Shown here one piece after another: positions 56,109 to 64,000 of a DNA stretch of 64,000 nucleotides. How positions within the stretch are numbered: the stretch's first letter is position 1; the number at the start of each line of letters is the position of its first letter. The notes below the pieces were generated by a model that saw nothing but the letters and a program-made list of their open reading frames with translations, had not been told where the DNA came from and did no database searches. The DNA comes from Limosilactobacillus reuteri (lineage in GTDB: Bacteria; Bacillota; Bacilli; Lactobacillales; Lactobacillaceae), in assembly GCF_020784725.1 (NCBI RefSeq), contig NZ_JAJGTZ010000044.1, positions 62,001 to 126,000 on the forward strand, written 5' to 3'. The translations under genes were made by a program, and so were the position numbers.

Positions 56109-56345
56109 GGAAGTAGTACCATAATCATTACCATAAATTTTAAGAATGGGATTCTTATTTGGATTATATGGCACATTATTCTTATGCCGGCTCTTGGAAC
56201 CACTCCAGCACCATGGGATATTCCATTTGATGAACATTTTTCTGAATTCTTCGGGCATATTGTTTGGGCCTGGTCAATCGTTGCCGTTGCATACTTCTTG
56301 ATCGGTACACAACATGTTAAGACTTTGACTAATAAATATTTGTAA
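56109..56345 (+). pseudogene. Truncated YagU-family (DUF1440) membrane protein remnant
   Basis: The frame is open from 56109 to TAA at 56343-56345 and encodes a 78-residue stretch with HIILMPALGTTPAPWDIPF and EHFSEFFGHIVWAWSI. This resembles the C-terminal third of E. coli YagU (about 204 residues), which has a similar GLTPP and SEIFGHLVW segment. A stop lies just upstream at 56106-56108, the N-terminal two-thirds are missing, and no ribosome site or suitable start exists. An intact terminator still follows at 56361-56400. The minus-strand frames across it look like shadows. Confidence 0.75.
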
Positions 56346-56360
56346 AATGTTATTTTTATT

Positions 56361-56400
56361 AAGTGAGGAAACAATAAAGTATTGTTACCTCGCTTTTTTA
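56361..56400 (+). terminator. Terminator after the YagU remnant
   Basis: AAGTGAGGAAACAATA pairs with TATTGTTACCTCGCTT with two mismatches; a T6 tail follows. Confidence 0.8.
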
Positions 56401-56415
56401 TTGCATATTTTAAAA

Positions 56416-56443
56416 TTGAAAGCGCATTCGACTAACGTATAAT
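56416..56443 (+). promoter_or_regulatory. Promoter of the surface amidase gene
   Basis: TTGAAA (56416-56421), 16 bases, TATAAT (56438-56443). TGAAAGCGCATTCG at 56417-56430 overlaps the -35 and matches 12 of 14 cre positions, so catabolite control is possible. Confidence 0.65.
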
Positions 56444-56476
56444 TAAAATGTAATATCCGATTTTGGAGGTACTGTA

Positions 56477-58396
56477 ATGAAAAAGCATTGGAAATTACGT
56501 TTTACTCTCTCCTTATTAGTTCCTTTAGGGTTCAATTTATTTTATTCTTTACCAATTCATGCATCTGAGGCAGCTGAAACTAACATTCAAACTGATGTTA
56601 AAGTTGATGCTCAAAGTTCAAAAACGATTACGAGCACTGAAAACCAATCCGCTCTTGCAACTGCACAACAAGTTAAAGATCAGCAAGTTGATAGTCAACA
56701 GCTAGTTGATAATACATATCAAAAAGTAGAGCAAAATAAGGATCTTAATAGTGTGATTTATCAAGATCCAGTAAATGCAAGCCAACAAGTAAATGCTTTA
56801 CCAACTACAACCTCTAATTCAGAGCAACCTTTTTACGGGGTGCCAATTCTAATTAAAGGGTTGGGACAGGCATATAAAGGGTATCCGAATACGAATGGAC
56901 TGCCGTATATGCAAGATAATCGTTATGGCTACACTAAAAATTTTGTAGCAAAGTTACAGGAAATGGGGTTCGTAATTGTTGGTGAAACAAATTATCCTGA
57001 GTTAGGATTAATTAACGTGACTGATTCTAATTTATATGGGCCTGCGCATAATCCGTGGGACCTCACGCGAAATGCCGGCGGGTCTTCTGGCGGAGCGGCA
57101 GCAAGTGTGGCTGCTGGAATAGTACCGATTGCAACAGGAAATGATGCTGGTGGTTCCTTAAGAATTCCTGCTTCGTGGTCAGGTGTAATTGGGTTAAAAC
57201 CTACTCAGGGAATTATTCTTGGGGATTCATTAACACCCTCAGTGGTTAACTTTGCGGAAACGCGGCGGATTGATGACACGATCAAGCTATTTGAAGGATT
57301 AATGGATCCAAAGCGCAAATCATTATTAAAAGAATTTCCACTTAAGCTTCAAGATTTAAAAATTGCATATTCATTAAAATCGCCAGTTGGCTCCGTTGTC
57401 AGTCCTGATGCTGAAAAAGCAGTTCTGAATGCAGTGGCCTTTTTACGGCAACAAGGTTTCCAAGTAGTCGAAAAGGATAGTCCGGTTAATGGAGTAAAGT
57501 TGATGCGTGCTTACTATTTAGGTGCCTTGAGCGATGGAACTGTTGCCAATTATCTAGCCCAGCAAAAACTGCATCGTAATCTACAAGCTAGCGATGTTAC
57601 AGAGCATGTGGTTAGTCCAATGACATATGCACTATATGAAGCTAGTAAAAAAGCACCTAAAGAAATAAAGCAAACTTATAATAATGAACTGGCATTAGTT
57701 GCGGCTCAGATGAAGAGTTTTCATGAAGAATATCCGATTTATTTAACGCCAACTACCGCAACAGTCGCACCGTTAAATTCTGATCCGGCATTTTTACCAG
57801 CAGATGTTGCTAAAATTTTGCAAATGGCTAATATGCCTTTTGATCAACAAATGGATGTTATTTACAATGCTTGGTATCATGGGTTAAGCAAAACGCCATT
57901 TACGCAATTAGCTAACTTAGCAGGAGAGCCAGCATTAAGTTTGCCAACCTATGTTAACGCACAAGGATTACCATTGGGGATTCAGCTAGAAGGAGAAAAG
58001 GGCAGTGATCTGATTTTATTAGCATTAGGAAAATTGTTTGAAGAAAAGGATAAATTAATCTTCCGAAGCGATTACCAAAAGTTAAATAATGATGCTCAAC
58101 CTAGTGAGCAACAAAATAAAGACGCAGCAAATATCTCAAAAGTTGTTGTACACAATTTAGGCGAAAAAGCGGTTTATGAATTTCAAGCTGCCCCAAGTAA
58201 GCTTAATTTTTCAAATGATGTTAGTCCCAAAGATGCGGTAAGAACTTCAAAACAAGCAAACGCTAGGAAATTACAATCGACAAATGAAAAGCAATTACCC
58301 CAAACAGGATCAGATAATAATGAGTTAGTTTTGCTTGGGTTGGCCCTATTCCCCTTCAGTTTGATGAGTGTATACCAAAATAAGCGAAAATTTTGA
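56477..58396 (+). CDS. Cell-wall-anchored amidase-signature enzyme (LPQTG)
   Basis: A 639-residue secreted protein. A signal peptide (about 1-30, ending IHAS) is followed by a Gln/Asp/Ser linker (31 to about 75) and a full amidase-signature domain (about 80-520). The Ser-cisSer-Lys triad is present: Lys127 (VPILIKG), Ser203 (GGSSGG), Ser227 (GNDAGGSLRIPAS). A C-terminal linker leads to the sortase signal LPQTG (607-611), a hydrophobic stretch and NKRKF. Amidase-signature enzymes are normally cytoplasmic, so an exported, wall-attached form is unusual. Likely substrates are external amides; not determinable here. GGAGG precedes the ATG. Confidence 0.9.
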   Translation: MKKHWKLRFTLSLLVPLGFNLFYSLPIHASEAAETNIQTDVKVDAQSSKTITSTENQSALATAQQVKDQQVDSQQLVDNTYQKVEQNKDLNSVIYQDPVNASQQVNALPTTTSNSEQPFYGVPILIKGLGQAYKGYPNTNGLPYMQDNRYGYTKNFVAKLQEMGFVIVGETNYPELGLINVTDSNLYGPAHNPWDLTRNAGGSSGGAAASVAAGIVPIATGNDAGGSLRIPASWSGVIGLKPTQGIILGDSLTPSVVNFAETRRIDDTIKLFEGLMDPKRKSLLKEFPLKLQDLKIAYSLKSPVGSVVSPDAEKAVLNAVAFLRQQGFQVVEKDSPVNGVKLMRAYYLGALSDGTVANYLAQQKLHRNLQASDVTEHVVSPMTYALYEASKKAPKEIKQTYNNELALVAAQMKSFHEEYPIYLTPTTATVAPLNSDPAFLPADVAKILQMANMPFDQQMDVIYNAWYHGLSKTPFTQLANLAGEPALSLPTYVNAQGLPLGIQLEGEKGSDLILLALGKLFEEKDKLIFRSDYQKLNNDAQPSEQQNKDAANISKVVVHNLGEKAVYEFQAAPSKLNFSNDVSPKDAVRTSKQANARKLQSTNEKQLPQTGSDNNELVLLGLALFPFSLMSVYQNKRKF

Positions 58397-58477
58397 TAAA
58401 CAGTTTTGACTAATCCCGTTCATAATTTATAATATGAATAGGAAGAGAATTCTTGGATTGAATAGGAGGAAATAGAT

Positions 58478-58753
58478 ATGTCATTGATGCAAAATACCTC
58501 AGAAATTAACAAGACTGATAAGCAGGTGTACTTAATCACTTTATTGCGGAAGAGTACAAATATGCCACAATATATTGACCACATGGTTTATGAAACTGCA
58601 GAAGGTGGGCAAGAATTTATGGCGCGCCTAGCTGAAGCTTTTTCACGGGCAGGTTACCGGGAAAAGAAGCTTAGCGACGACAAGTACAACCTTGATAACG
58701 GACTTGATAAGATCACTTTACGGGGTTCATACCAACCTATTTACAAAGGATAA
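58478..58753 (+). CDS. Small soluble protein, unknown
   Basis: A 91-residue protein without membrane segment or recognised motif. Its C-terminal half, ARLAEAFSRAGYREKKLSDDKYNLDNGLDKITLRG, is charged and probably alpha/beta. TAGGAGGAAATAG gives a good ribosome site. It has its own terminator, so it is a single-gene unit. Codon use is biased to preferred codons, hinting at real expression. Confidence 0.65.
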   Translation: MSLMQNTSEINKTDKQVYLITLLRKSTNMPQYIDHMVYETAEGGQEFMARLAEAFSRAGYREKKLSDDKYNLDNGLDKITLRGSYQPIYKG

Positions 58754-58769
58754 TTAAGGTTAATAATTA

Positions 58770-58815
58770 AATTAAAAGAGCTGATGCTGCATTCGAGGCA
58801 CCAGCTCTTTTAATT
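58770..58815. terminator. Bidirectional terminator between the 91-residue gene and the DUF805 gene
   Basis: AATTAAAAGAGCTG and CAGCTCTTTTAATT form a perfect 14-bp stem with flanking A/T runs. Confidence 0.93.
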
Positions 58816-59305
58816 AGTCGTTGTTTCGTAATGATGGAATAGTAATATCATTATCGTAATTGGCACTCCACCACCCATGCTTGCTGACATAGCCTGTTGG
58901 CAAACAAAGAATAACTAAGAAAATTATATCAATGACTGAGGAAATAGTTTCCATCACTGCACTGTCGTTACTTGTAAAAATAAGGGAAAGTAACCAGAAA
59001 ACTAAGACAGTCCAGCCCGTCAAGCCAGTATCGCGAACCCGCCGGACACAAATAGCAATTCCAGGAATAATAATAGCAATGGCAAATACTGCAATAACGA
59101 AAAGCAAGAAAATTAAGAATCCACCACCATGATTATAACCGTTCATAATCGAAGTGACAGAAGCAAAACCAGCGATTGCCAGCAAGAAATATAAAATAAC
59201 AAAAATGATGAAATTAACTAGTACTGGCCACCAAAAGTCTGCTCGCGTTGAAGTAGCCCGGTACTTAAAGGCGTTTTGCCAGTAGTATTTGTAAGCTTCA
59301 AACAT
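58814..59305 (-). CDS. DUF805 family membrane protein
   Basis: A 163-residue membrane protein with about four helices. FEAYKYYWQNAFKYRATSTRADFWWPVLVN is the DUF805 start (shown as a recognised pattern of about 20 residues: the W-x-x-W and RADFWW parts are diagnostic), and RRVRDTGLTGWTVL is its second signature. Function is unknown. AAGGAGGAGAATT precedes the start. Ends at a terminator shared with the convergent gene. Confidence 0.9.
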   Translation of the reverse strand: MFEAYKYYWQNAFKYRATSTRADFWWPVLVNFIIFVILYFLLAIAGFASVTSIMNGYNHGGGFLIFLLFVIAVFAIAIIIPGIAICVRRVRDTGLTGWTVLVFWLLSLIFTSNDSAVMETISSVIDIIFLVILCLPTGYVSKHGWWSANYDNDITIPSLRNND

Positions 59306-59426
59306 ACAATTCTCCTCCTTAGATAGGTTATGGTTTGATTATAGCATTTTTGCAGGGATGTAGATTGACTTATGATTTGGGGAGGAGAAGAAATCATAGC
59401 TATAGCTGGTACATTTGTATGCTAAC

Positions 59427-59455
59427 TTTTCACACTTTACTTTAGAGTATATAAT
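59427..59455 (+). promoter_or_regulatory. Possible promoter of the DUF262-hsdM-hsdS operon
   Basis: TTTTCA (59427-59432), 17 bases, TATAAT (59450-59455). The -10 is perfect, the -35 is weak (4 of 6). About 45 bases of leader follow. Confidence 0.4.
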
Positions 59456-59503
59456 TTATAGGATTACTAATTGTAATAAATATTGATTTTAAGGATATAA
59501 AGT

Positions 59504-61267
59504 ATGGTAAAAAACTATCATGTTGATAATGTAACGATAGAAGAAATTCTTGGTTGGATTAAACAGGGGAAAATTGGATTGCCAGAAATGCAACGTCCAT
59601 TTGTTTGGTCCACAGCAAAGGTTAGAGATTTAATTGATTCACTATATAATGGTTATCCTATTGGATATATCGTTACATGGCAAAATCCGGCAATAGGATT
59701 AAAGAATGATTCATCATCCAATAATAAAGAGATTATTATTGATGGACAGCAGAGACTGACAGCTTTAAAAGCAGCTCTCAGTGGCGAAAAGGTTGTATCT
59801 CAACAATACATAACTAAACGAATAAAGATATCATTTAAACCAAGTACTGGAGAGTTTAATACTTTAAACAGCGCAATTGAGAAAGATCCATTATGGATAA
59901 ATGACATTTCTGATATTTTTAAGTCAGATTTTAATTCTTATTCGTATGTAACAGATAATGCAAAAAAGTTAGGAATGGCACCAGAAAATTTAGGGGCTAC
60001 TTTACAGAAATTGCTTGCAATTCGGCAGTCTGAAATAGGTGATATCAAACTAGGATATAACCTAAGCATTGGTGCGGTTACTGATATTTTTAATAGAATT
60101 AACTCAAAAGGTGTTTCCTTATCATCTGCGGATTTAGCAATGTCACGTTTATCTGCAGATACAGTTCACGGCGGTAATAACTTAAGAAAACAAATTGAAT
60201 ATTTTGTACAGCTTCTGAATGATCCAAATTTATTAGAAAATATCGTGAAATTTGATTCTGACTTTGCTAACACCAAAGAGTTTAACCAAATTAAGTGGAT
60301 TGCAAGTGAGGTAAATCCAATATATAAGCCTAGGTACGCAGATATTCTGCATTTAATCTTGGCAACTTCATTTAAACGTGGGAAATTATCAGATATGGTT
60401 AGCTTAATTTCTGGACGTGACTTTGAAGCACGAAATTATAGTGAAGAAGGAATGAAGGCTAATTACGCAAAAATGCAAATAGGAGCTACCTTAGTCTTTA
60501 ATAAATCTAATTTCCAACGTTATTTGATGATTCTTCGTGATATGGGGATGCGAAATAGTGGCAAACTTGGATTAGTGGGGCATGGAGTGTTTAACTTTGG
60601 CTACATTTTATTTCTTTATCTTCATCGAAGTACTAATCTCTCCCAAGAAAAGATTGCTTCATATTTGAAACGATGGATTATTATGTCAGCATTAACCGGA
60701 CGTTACAGTGGATCTTCAGAAACTATCACAGAAAGTGACCTAAAGATGATTAGTCGTGATGCAAATCCAATTAATGTTCTGGATGATATTTTAGATCGAG
60801 AAATGAATGATTCATTTTGGAATGGAACTTTGCCAAATATGCTACGAGTTCAATCTACTCAAGCATCGAGCTGGCGGATTTTTCAAATGTCACAGATCTA
60901 TGGAAAAGATACTGCTTGGCTAGCAAAAGATACATCAACAGAAACGGTAATGTTAGAAGAAGGGAATATTCATCATATATTTCCACAAGCATACTTACGT
61001 AAAAATGGTTTTTCAAAAGGTGATATCAACCAAATCGCAAATTATGTTTGGGTTACTCAGCCAAAGAATTTAGAGATTAGTGATAAGGCCCCTAAAGATT
61101 ATTTAAGTGATAAGAATATTACTGAGTTTATGTCAGAAACAAATAATAATGAAAATGCAATTCCAGAAGAAATAGTTGATTATGATTTTCATAACTATAG
61201 CGACTTTCTAAATCAACGTCGCCATTTAATGGCAAAAAAGATGCGTGAATTTTATGAAAATATGTAA
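59504..61267 (+). CDS. DUF262 and HNH-type (GmrSD-like) protein linked to type I RM
   Basis: A 587-residue protein. The N-terminal DUF262 domain (1 to about 230) shows IGLPEMQRPFVWS, LYNGYPIGYIVTW and the DGQQRLTAL motif (80-88), a ParB-like nucleotide site in GmrS. The C-terminal region has HHIFPQAYL (from His490) and NYVWVTQPKNLEISDKAP, the spacing of DUF1524-type HNH nucleases. So one chain carries GmrS- and GmrD-like parts. GmrSD enzymes cut modified DNA; function here is inferred. It precedes hsdM by 17 bases on the same strand and is probably in one operon with it. Confidence 0.85.
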   Translation: MVKNYHVDNVTIEEILGWIKQGKIGLPEMQRPFVWSTAKVRDLIDSLYNGYPIGYIVTWQNPAIGLKNDSSSNNKEIIIDGQQRLTALKAALSGEKVVSQQYITKRIKISFKPSTGEFNTLNSAIEKDPLWINDISDIFKSDFNSYSYVTDNAKKLGMAPENLGATLQKLLAIRQSEIGDIKLGYNLSIGAVTDIFNRINSKGVSLSSADLAMSRLSADTVHGGNNLRKQIEYFVQLLNDPNLLENIVKFDSDFANTKEFNQIKWIASEVNPIYKPRYADILHLILATSFKRGKLSDMVSLISGRDFEARNYSEEGMKANYAKMQIGATLVFNKSNFQRYLMILRDMGMRNSGKLGLVGHGVFNFGYILFLYLHRSTNLSQEKIASYLKRWIIMSALTGRYSGSSETITESDLKMISRDANPINVLDDILDREMNDSFWNGTLPNMLRVQSTQASSWRIFQMSQIYGKDTAWLAKDTSTETVMLEEGNIHHIFPQAYLRKNGFSKGDINQIANYVWVTQPKNLEISDKAPKDYLSDKNITEFMSETNNNENAIPEEIVDYDFHNYSDFLNQRRHLMAKKMREFYENM

Positions 61268-61284
61268 AGATAGGAGTTTTTATT

Positions 61285-62817
61285 TTGGCAACAAAGTCTA
61301 AAGAGCTAAATATTGAAGATAAATTATGGAAGGCTGCTGATGCATTACGTGGAAGCATGGATGCATCAGAATATCGTAATGTTGTATTAGGATTAATTTT
61401 TCTTAAGTATGCGTCGGATTCCTTTGATGAAAGAAGACAAGAGCTTTTAAAAACAGAATATCCTGAAGATGCAGAAGATCCAGACATGTATCTAGAAAAT
61501 AATATTTTCTGGGTTCCTCAAGAGGCTCGTTGGTCAAAAATAGAACATGCTGCTAAAACACCTCAAATTGGTGAAGTAATTGATGATGCAATGACCGCGA
61601 TTGAAAAAAGCAATGATTCATTTCGAGGGATTTTGAGTAAAAATTATGCTTCACCAGATCTTGATAAAACACGCTTGGGTGAAGTAGTTGATTTAATTTC
61701 GGACATTAAGGTTGGAACTAAAGAATCTACAGATAAAGATGTTTTAGGTCGTGTTTACGAATATTTCTTAAATGAATTTGCTAGCCAAGAGGGTAAACAT
61801 GGTGGTGAATTCTATACACCACGGTCAATTGTTAAAATCTTAGTTGAAATGATTGAGCCTTATAAAGGACGTATTTATGATCCTTGTTGTGGTTCAGGTG
61901 GAATGTTTGTTCAATCAGAAGAGTTCGTTCGTCATCATCAGGGAGAGTTGAAGGATCTTCACGTATTTGGTGAAGAATCTAACCCAACTACTTGGAAATT
62001 AGCCAAGATGAATTTAGCGATTAGAGGAATTGATAGTGATTTAGGCCCCCACCAAGGAGACACCTTCACTAATGATTTACATAAAGGTGTTCGTTTTAAC
62101 TATATTTTGGCTAATCCACCATTCAACATTAAAAATTGGGGTGGCGAAAAGCTTCAAGAAGATGCTAGATGGAAATACGGTGTTCCACCAACAGGAAATG
62201 CAAACTATGCCTGGATCGAACATATTATTAGTAAATTAGCACCAGATGGGAAAGCAGGCTTTGTCTTAGCTAACGGTGCCTTATCGACTTCTAATAAGGA
62301 AGAATTTGCTATTCGTAAAGCGATTTTAGAAGATGATAAGATTGATGCAATTGTTGCTTTACCTGAAAAAATGTTTTATTCGACAGGAATTCCAGTTTCA
62401 TTATGGTTTATTGATATGAATAAGGAATCTGAGGATGAACGCTCGCGAAAGGGTGAAACATTATTTATTGATGCACGTAATTTAGGTGAGATGATTGATC
62501 GAACTCATCGTGCATTTAATGATGATGATATTAAAAAAGTAGCGGATACTTACCATGCTTACCGTGGTACAAATGATCAAGAATATAAGGATGTTGCTGG
62601 CTTTTGTAAAATTGCGAAGTTAGATGAGATTGCAAAAAACGATTATGTATTAACTCCTGGCCGCTATGTTGGTCTTGCTAAACAAGAAGACGATGGCGAA
62701 CCATACGAAGTTAAAATGAAGAGACTAACTAGTGAATTAAAAGAACAATTTGAGGAAAGTAACAAGTTACAAGCCCAAATTAAAGATGTATTGAAGGAGC
62801 TTGGATATGAAATTTAG
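61285..62817 (+). CDS. hsdM: Type I restriction-modification DNA methyltransferase subunit
   Basis: A 510-residue N6-adenine methyltransferase. An N-terminal helical domain (10 to about 140) is followed by HGGEFYTPRSIVKILVEMI, SAM motif I DPCCGSGG (199-206) and catalytic motif NPPF (277-280). The C-terminal coiled coil contacts HsdS. The TTG start at 61285 has TAGGAG 8 bases upstream. Its last 11 bases overlap hsdS. No hsdR is seen in the window. Confidence 0.96.
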   Translation: MATKSKELNIEDKLWKAADALRGSMDASEYRNVVLGLIFLKYASDSFDERRQELLKTEYPEDAEDPDMYLENNIFWVPQEARWSKIEHAAKTPQIGEVIDDAMTAIEKSNDSFRGILSKNYASPDLDKTRLGEVVDLISDIKVGTKESTDKDVLGRVYEYFLNEFASQEGKHGGEFYTPRSIVKILVEMIEPYKGRIYDPCCGSGGMFVQSEEFVRHHQGELKDLHVFGEESNPTTWKLAKMNLAIRGIDSDLGPHQGDTFTNDLHKGVRFNYILANPPFNIKNWGGEKLQEDARWKYGVPPTGNANYAWIEHIISKLAPDGKAGFVLANGALSTSNKEEFAIRKAILEDDKIDAIVALPEKMFYSTGIPVSLWFIDMNKESEDERSRKGETLFIDARNLGEMIDRTHRAFNDDDIKKVADTYHAYRGTNDQEYKDVAGFCKIAKLDEIAKNDYVLTPGRYVGLAKQEDDGEPYEVKMKRLTSELKEQFEESNKLQAQIKDVLKELGYEI

Positions 62818-63340
62818 GTTATCTGAAATTGGCAAGGTTGTTGGAGGTGGAACGCCATCAACTAAACACCCAGAATATTATACTGAATTAGGAATTCCAT
62901 GGCTTACTCCTAAAGACTTGAGCGGATATAACAAGATGTTTATAGCAAAAGGCAGTAGGAGTATAACACATGAGGGATTGGCGAAGTCTAGCGCTAAATT
63001 GCTTCCTGCTAATAGCATTTTAGTCAGTTCTCGTGCTCCAATTGGCTACGTAGCTATTGCTAAAAATACCATTGCAACTAATCAGGGATTTAAAAGCATT
63101 ATTCCTAACGAAAAGTTAGTAATTCCTGAGTATTTATACTTTGTTATGAAAACTAGTAAACAAGATTTAGAGCAAATAGCTTCTGGATCAACTTTTAAGG
63201 AAATTTCTACTAAAGTCATGTCAAATTTTGAAGTTGATATACCCAGTTTAGATGAGCAGAAGAAAATATTAAGATATCTTTTACCAATTACCAGAAAAAT
63301 AGAGAAGAATAGTAAGATAAATGATAATTTAATGGTTTAG
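62807..63340 (+). CDS. hsdS: Type I RM specificity subunit, N-terminal half (split by inversion)
   Basis: A 177-residue HsdS piece with one target recognition domain (SEIGKVVGGGTPSTKHPEYY, IPWLTPKDLSG, SSRAPIGYVAIA) and one conserved helix (LDEQKKILRYLLPITRKIE). Full HsdS has two such halves and about 380-420 residues. The frame stops right after INDNLMV. The ATG at 62807 has AAGGAG 8 bases upstream, and the start overlaps hsdM. A half-size HsdS can sometimes act as a dimer, so partial activity is possible. The missing half lies downstream on the other strand. Confidence 0.92.
   Translation: MKFRLSEIGKVVGGGTPSTKHPEYYTELGIPWLTPKDLSGYNKMFIAKGSRSITHEGLAKSSAKLLPANSILVSSRAPIGYVAIAKNTIATNQGFKSIIPNEKLVIPEYLYFVMKTSKQDLEQIASGSTFKEISTKVMSNFEVDIPSLDEQKKILRYLLPITRKIEKNSKINDNLMV
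63318..63331 (+). repeat. Inversion repeat, left copy
   Basis: TAAATGATAATTTA in the end of the plus-strand hsdS half, coding in the frame I-N-D-N-L. It is inverted at 63937-63950. Confidence 0.8.
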
Positions 63341-63963
63341 AAAAATTTATTTAATATCTCATTCCTCAGGGCAGTAAGTATTACATTCTGCTTTGAATTC
63401 TGTGTAATCAATAATAAAAGTTCTCCAATTTTATTTATTTGATCAATAGTAAAATTATCAAGAGTAGGAATAGGTAAGTTGCGTAAAGTTGATAATGATA
63501 TAAATTGTTGCGTACTGCCTGACAGATGAGAATTTATATAACTTTGCCCTTCTTTACTAATTAGATAAAGATAGACTAGGTTAGCAAGATCCGATGTTTC
63601 TCCTGCTTTAATTAAACCGACATTTTTTATTGCAAAGTTGACTGGATTTTCTATAACTTTATAGATAATACCTACTGTTCCAATCATACTAACAAGAATA
63701 TCATTTGTATTAACCTTACTTCTCTTATTTATTTCCTCAAAATCAAGTTTTGAAATTAACTTTGTTTTAGAAAAGTCTATGGTATTTTCTTTTATAGCTT
63801 TAGATGTAACAAGAGGGTAACCAGTTTTTTGCTGTTTAGGAGAATTATGAGTCCCATCTCGTACATCTAATAGTTTTTTCAAAGCAACATATTGTTCTTT
63901 CTTAACAGAATCAAAATATGCAGTTGTAAATTTAAGTAAATTATCATTTAATCTACTAAGCAT
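63337..63963 (-). CDS. hsdS: Silent HsdS second half, opposite orientation
   Basis: A 208-residue frame from 63963 to 63337. It has a second target recognition domain (LLDVRDGTHNSPKQQKTGYPLV, NDILVSMIGTVGIIYKV, INSHLSGSTQQFISLSTLRNLPIP) and a C-terminal conserved helix (FTIDQINKIGELLLLI) like the end of a normal HsdS. It begins MLSRLNDNLLKF. There is no good ribosome site upstream and a stop lies in frame 12 bases before the ATG. Its 3' end overlaps the plus-strand half by 4 bases. It looks like a stored cassette waiting for inversion. Confidence 0.8.
   Translation of the reverse strand: MLSRLNDNLLKFTTAYFDSVKKEQYVALKKLLDVRDGTHNSPKQQKTGYPLVTSKAIKENTIDFSKTKLISKLDFEEINKRSKVNTNDILVSMIGTVGIIYKVIENPVNFAIKNVGLIKAGETSDLANLVYLYLISKEGQSYINSHLSGSTQQFISLSTLRNLPIPTLDNFTIDQINKIGELLLLITQNSKQNVILTALRNEILNKFF
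63937..63950 (-). repeat. Inversion repeat, right copy
   Basis: TAAATTATCATTTA on the plus strand, exact inverse of 63318-63331. Both copies have the same codon phase (second base of an Ile/Leu codon), so recombination fuses the halves in frame. Confidence 0.8.
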
Positions 63964-64000
63964 CTCTCTGTGGTGTATTATTTTTCAAAAACGGAGAATT

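Noticed and set aside
56102-56374. 90-residue minus-strand frame over the YagU remnant
   Set aside because: It is antisense to a frame with clear family similarity and has no ribosome site.
1-64000. CRISPR arrays, insertion sequences, tRNA or rRNA genes
   Set aside because: I found no spaced direct-repeat array, transposase frame or tRNA cloverleaf in the window.

Overview
The window is a low-GC Firmicute chromosome segment. Gene order and content point to an obligately heterofermentative Limosilactobacillus, most like L. reuteri. Supporting signs are the dnaG-rpoD, xerD-ribT-scpA-scpB-rluB, cca-uup-thyA-folA, rbgA-rnhB-dprA-topA and parE-parC clusters, an amaP-DUF2273-asp23 operon, a gluconate locus, and a dnaE-pyk junction with no 6-phosphofructokinase gene. 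Species assignment is inference; no rRNA or tRNA gene is present.

Bases 1-47000 are almost all housekeeping genes on the + strand. They cover primase and sigma factor (dnaG end, rpoD), tRNA methylation and peptide use (trmK, pepT), replication (dnaE), glycolysis (pyk), chromosome segregation (xerD variant, scpA, scpB), and riboflavin uptake under an FMN riboswitch (ribU). Next come a RecQ-type helicase, cmk, rpsA, der, hup, cca, an ABC-F ATPase, thyA-folA, a cell-surface and ribosome-assembly run (SGNH hydrolase, ypmS, yozE, rbgA, rnhB), dprA, topA, and then plsY opposite a LexA-box-controlled parE-parC, a Nudix enzyme and ppaC. Genes are tightly packed, with many overlaps and clear intrinsic terminators at operon ends.

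Bases 47000-59300 are more accessory: the Asp23 alkaline-shock operon with a structured 3' region, a gluconate catabolic locus with two paralogous kinases, a permease and a LacI-type regulator behind a promoter with a perfect cre site, small membrane proteins, a 5'-truncated YagU-family remnant, and a secreted amidase with an LPQTG sorting signal.

Bases 59500-64000 hold the most interesting region: a DUF262/HNH-like protein, a type I DNA methyltransferase (hsdM), and an hsdS gene cut in half. The missing second half lies just downstream on the opposite strand. A 14-bp inverted repeat in matching codon phase joins the two pieces, so inversion would restore a 374-residue HsdS. This looks like a phase-variable type I restriction-modification locus caught in its split orientation; hsdR and any recombinase would lie beyond the window.
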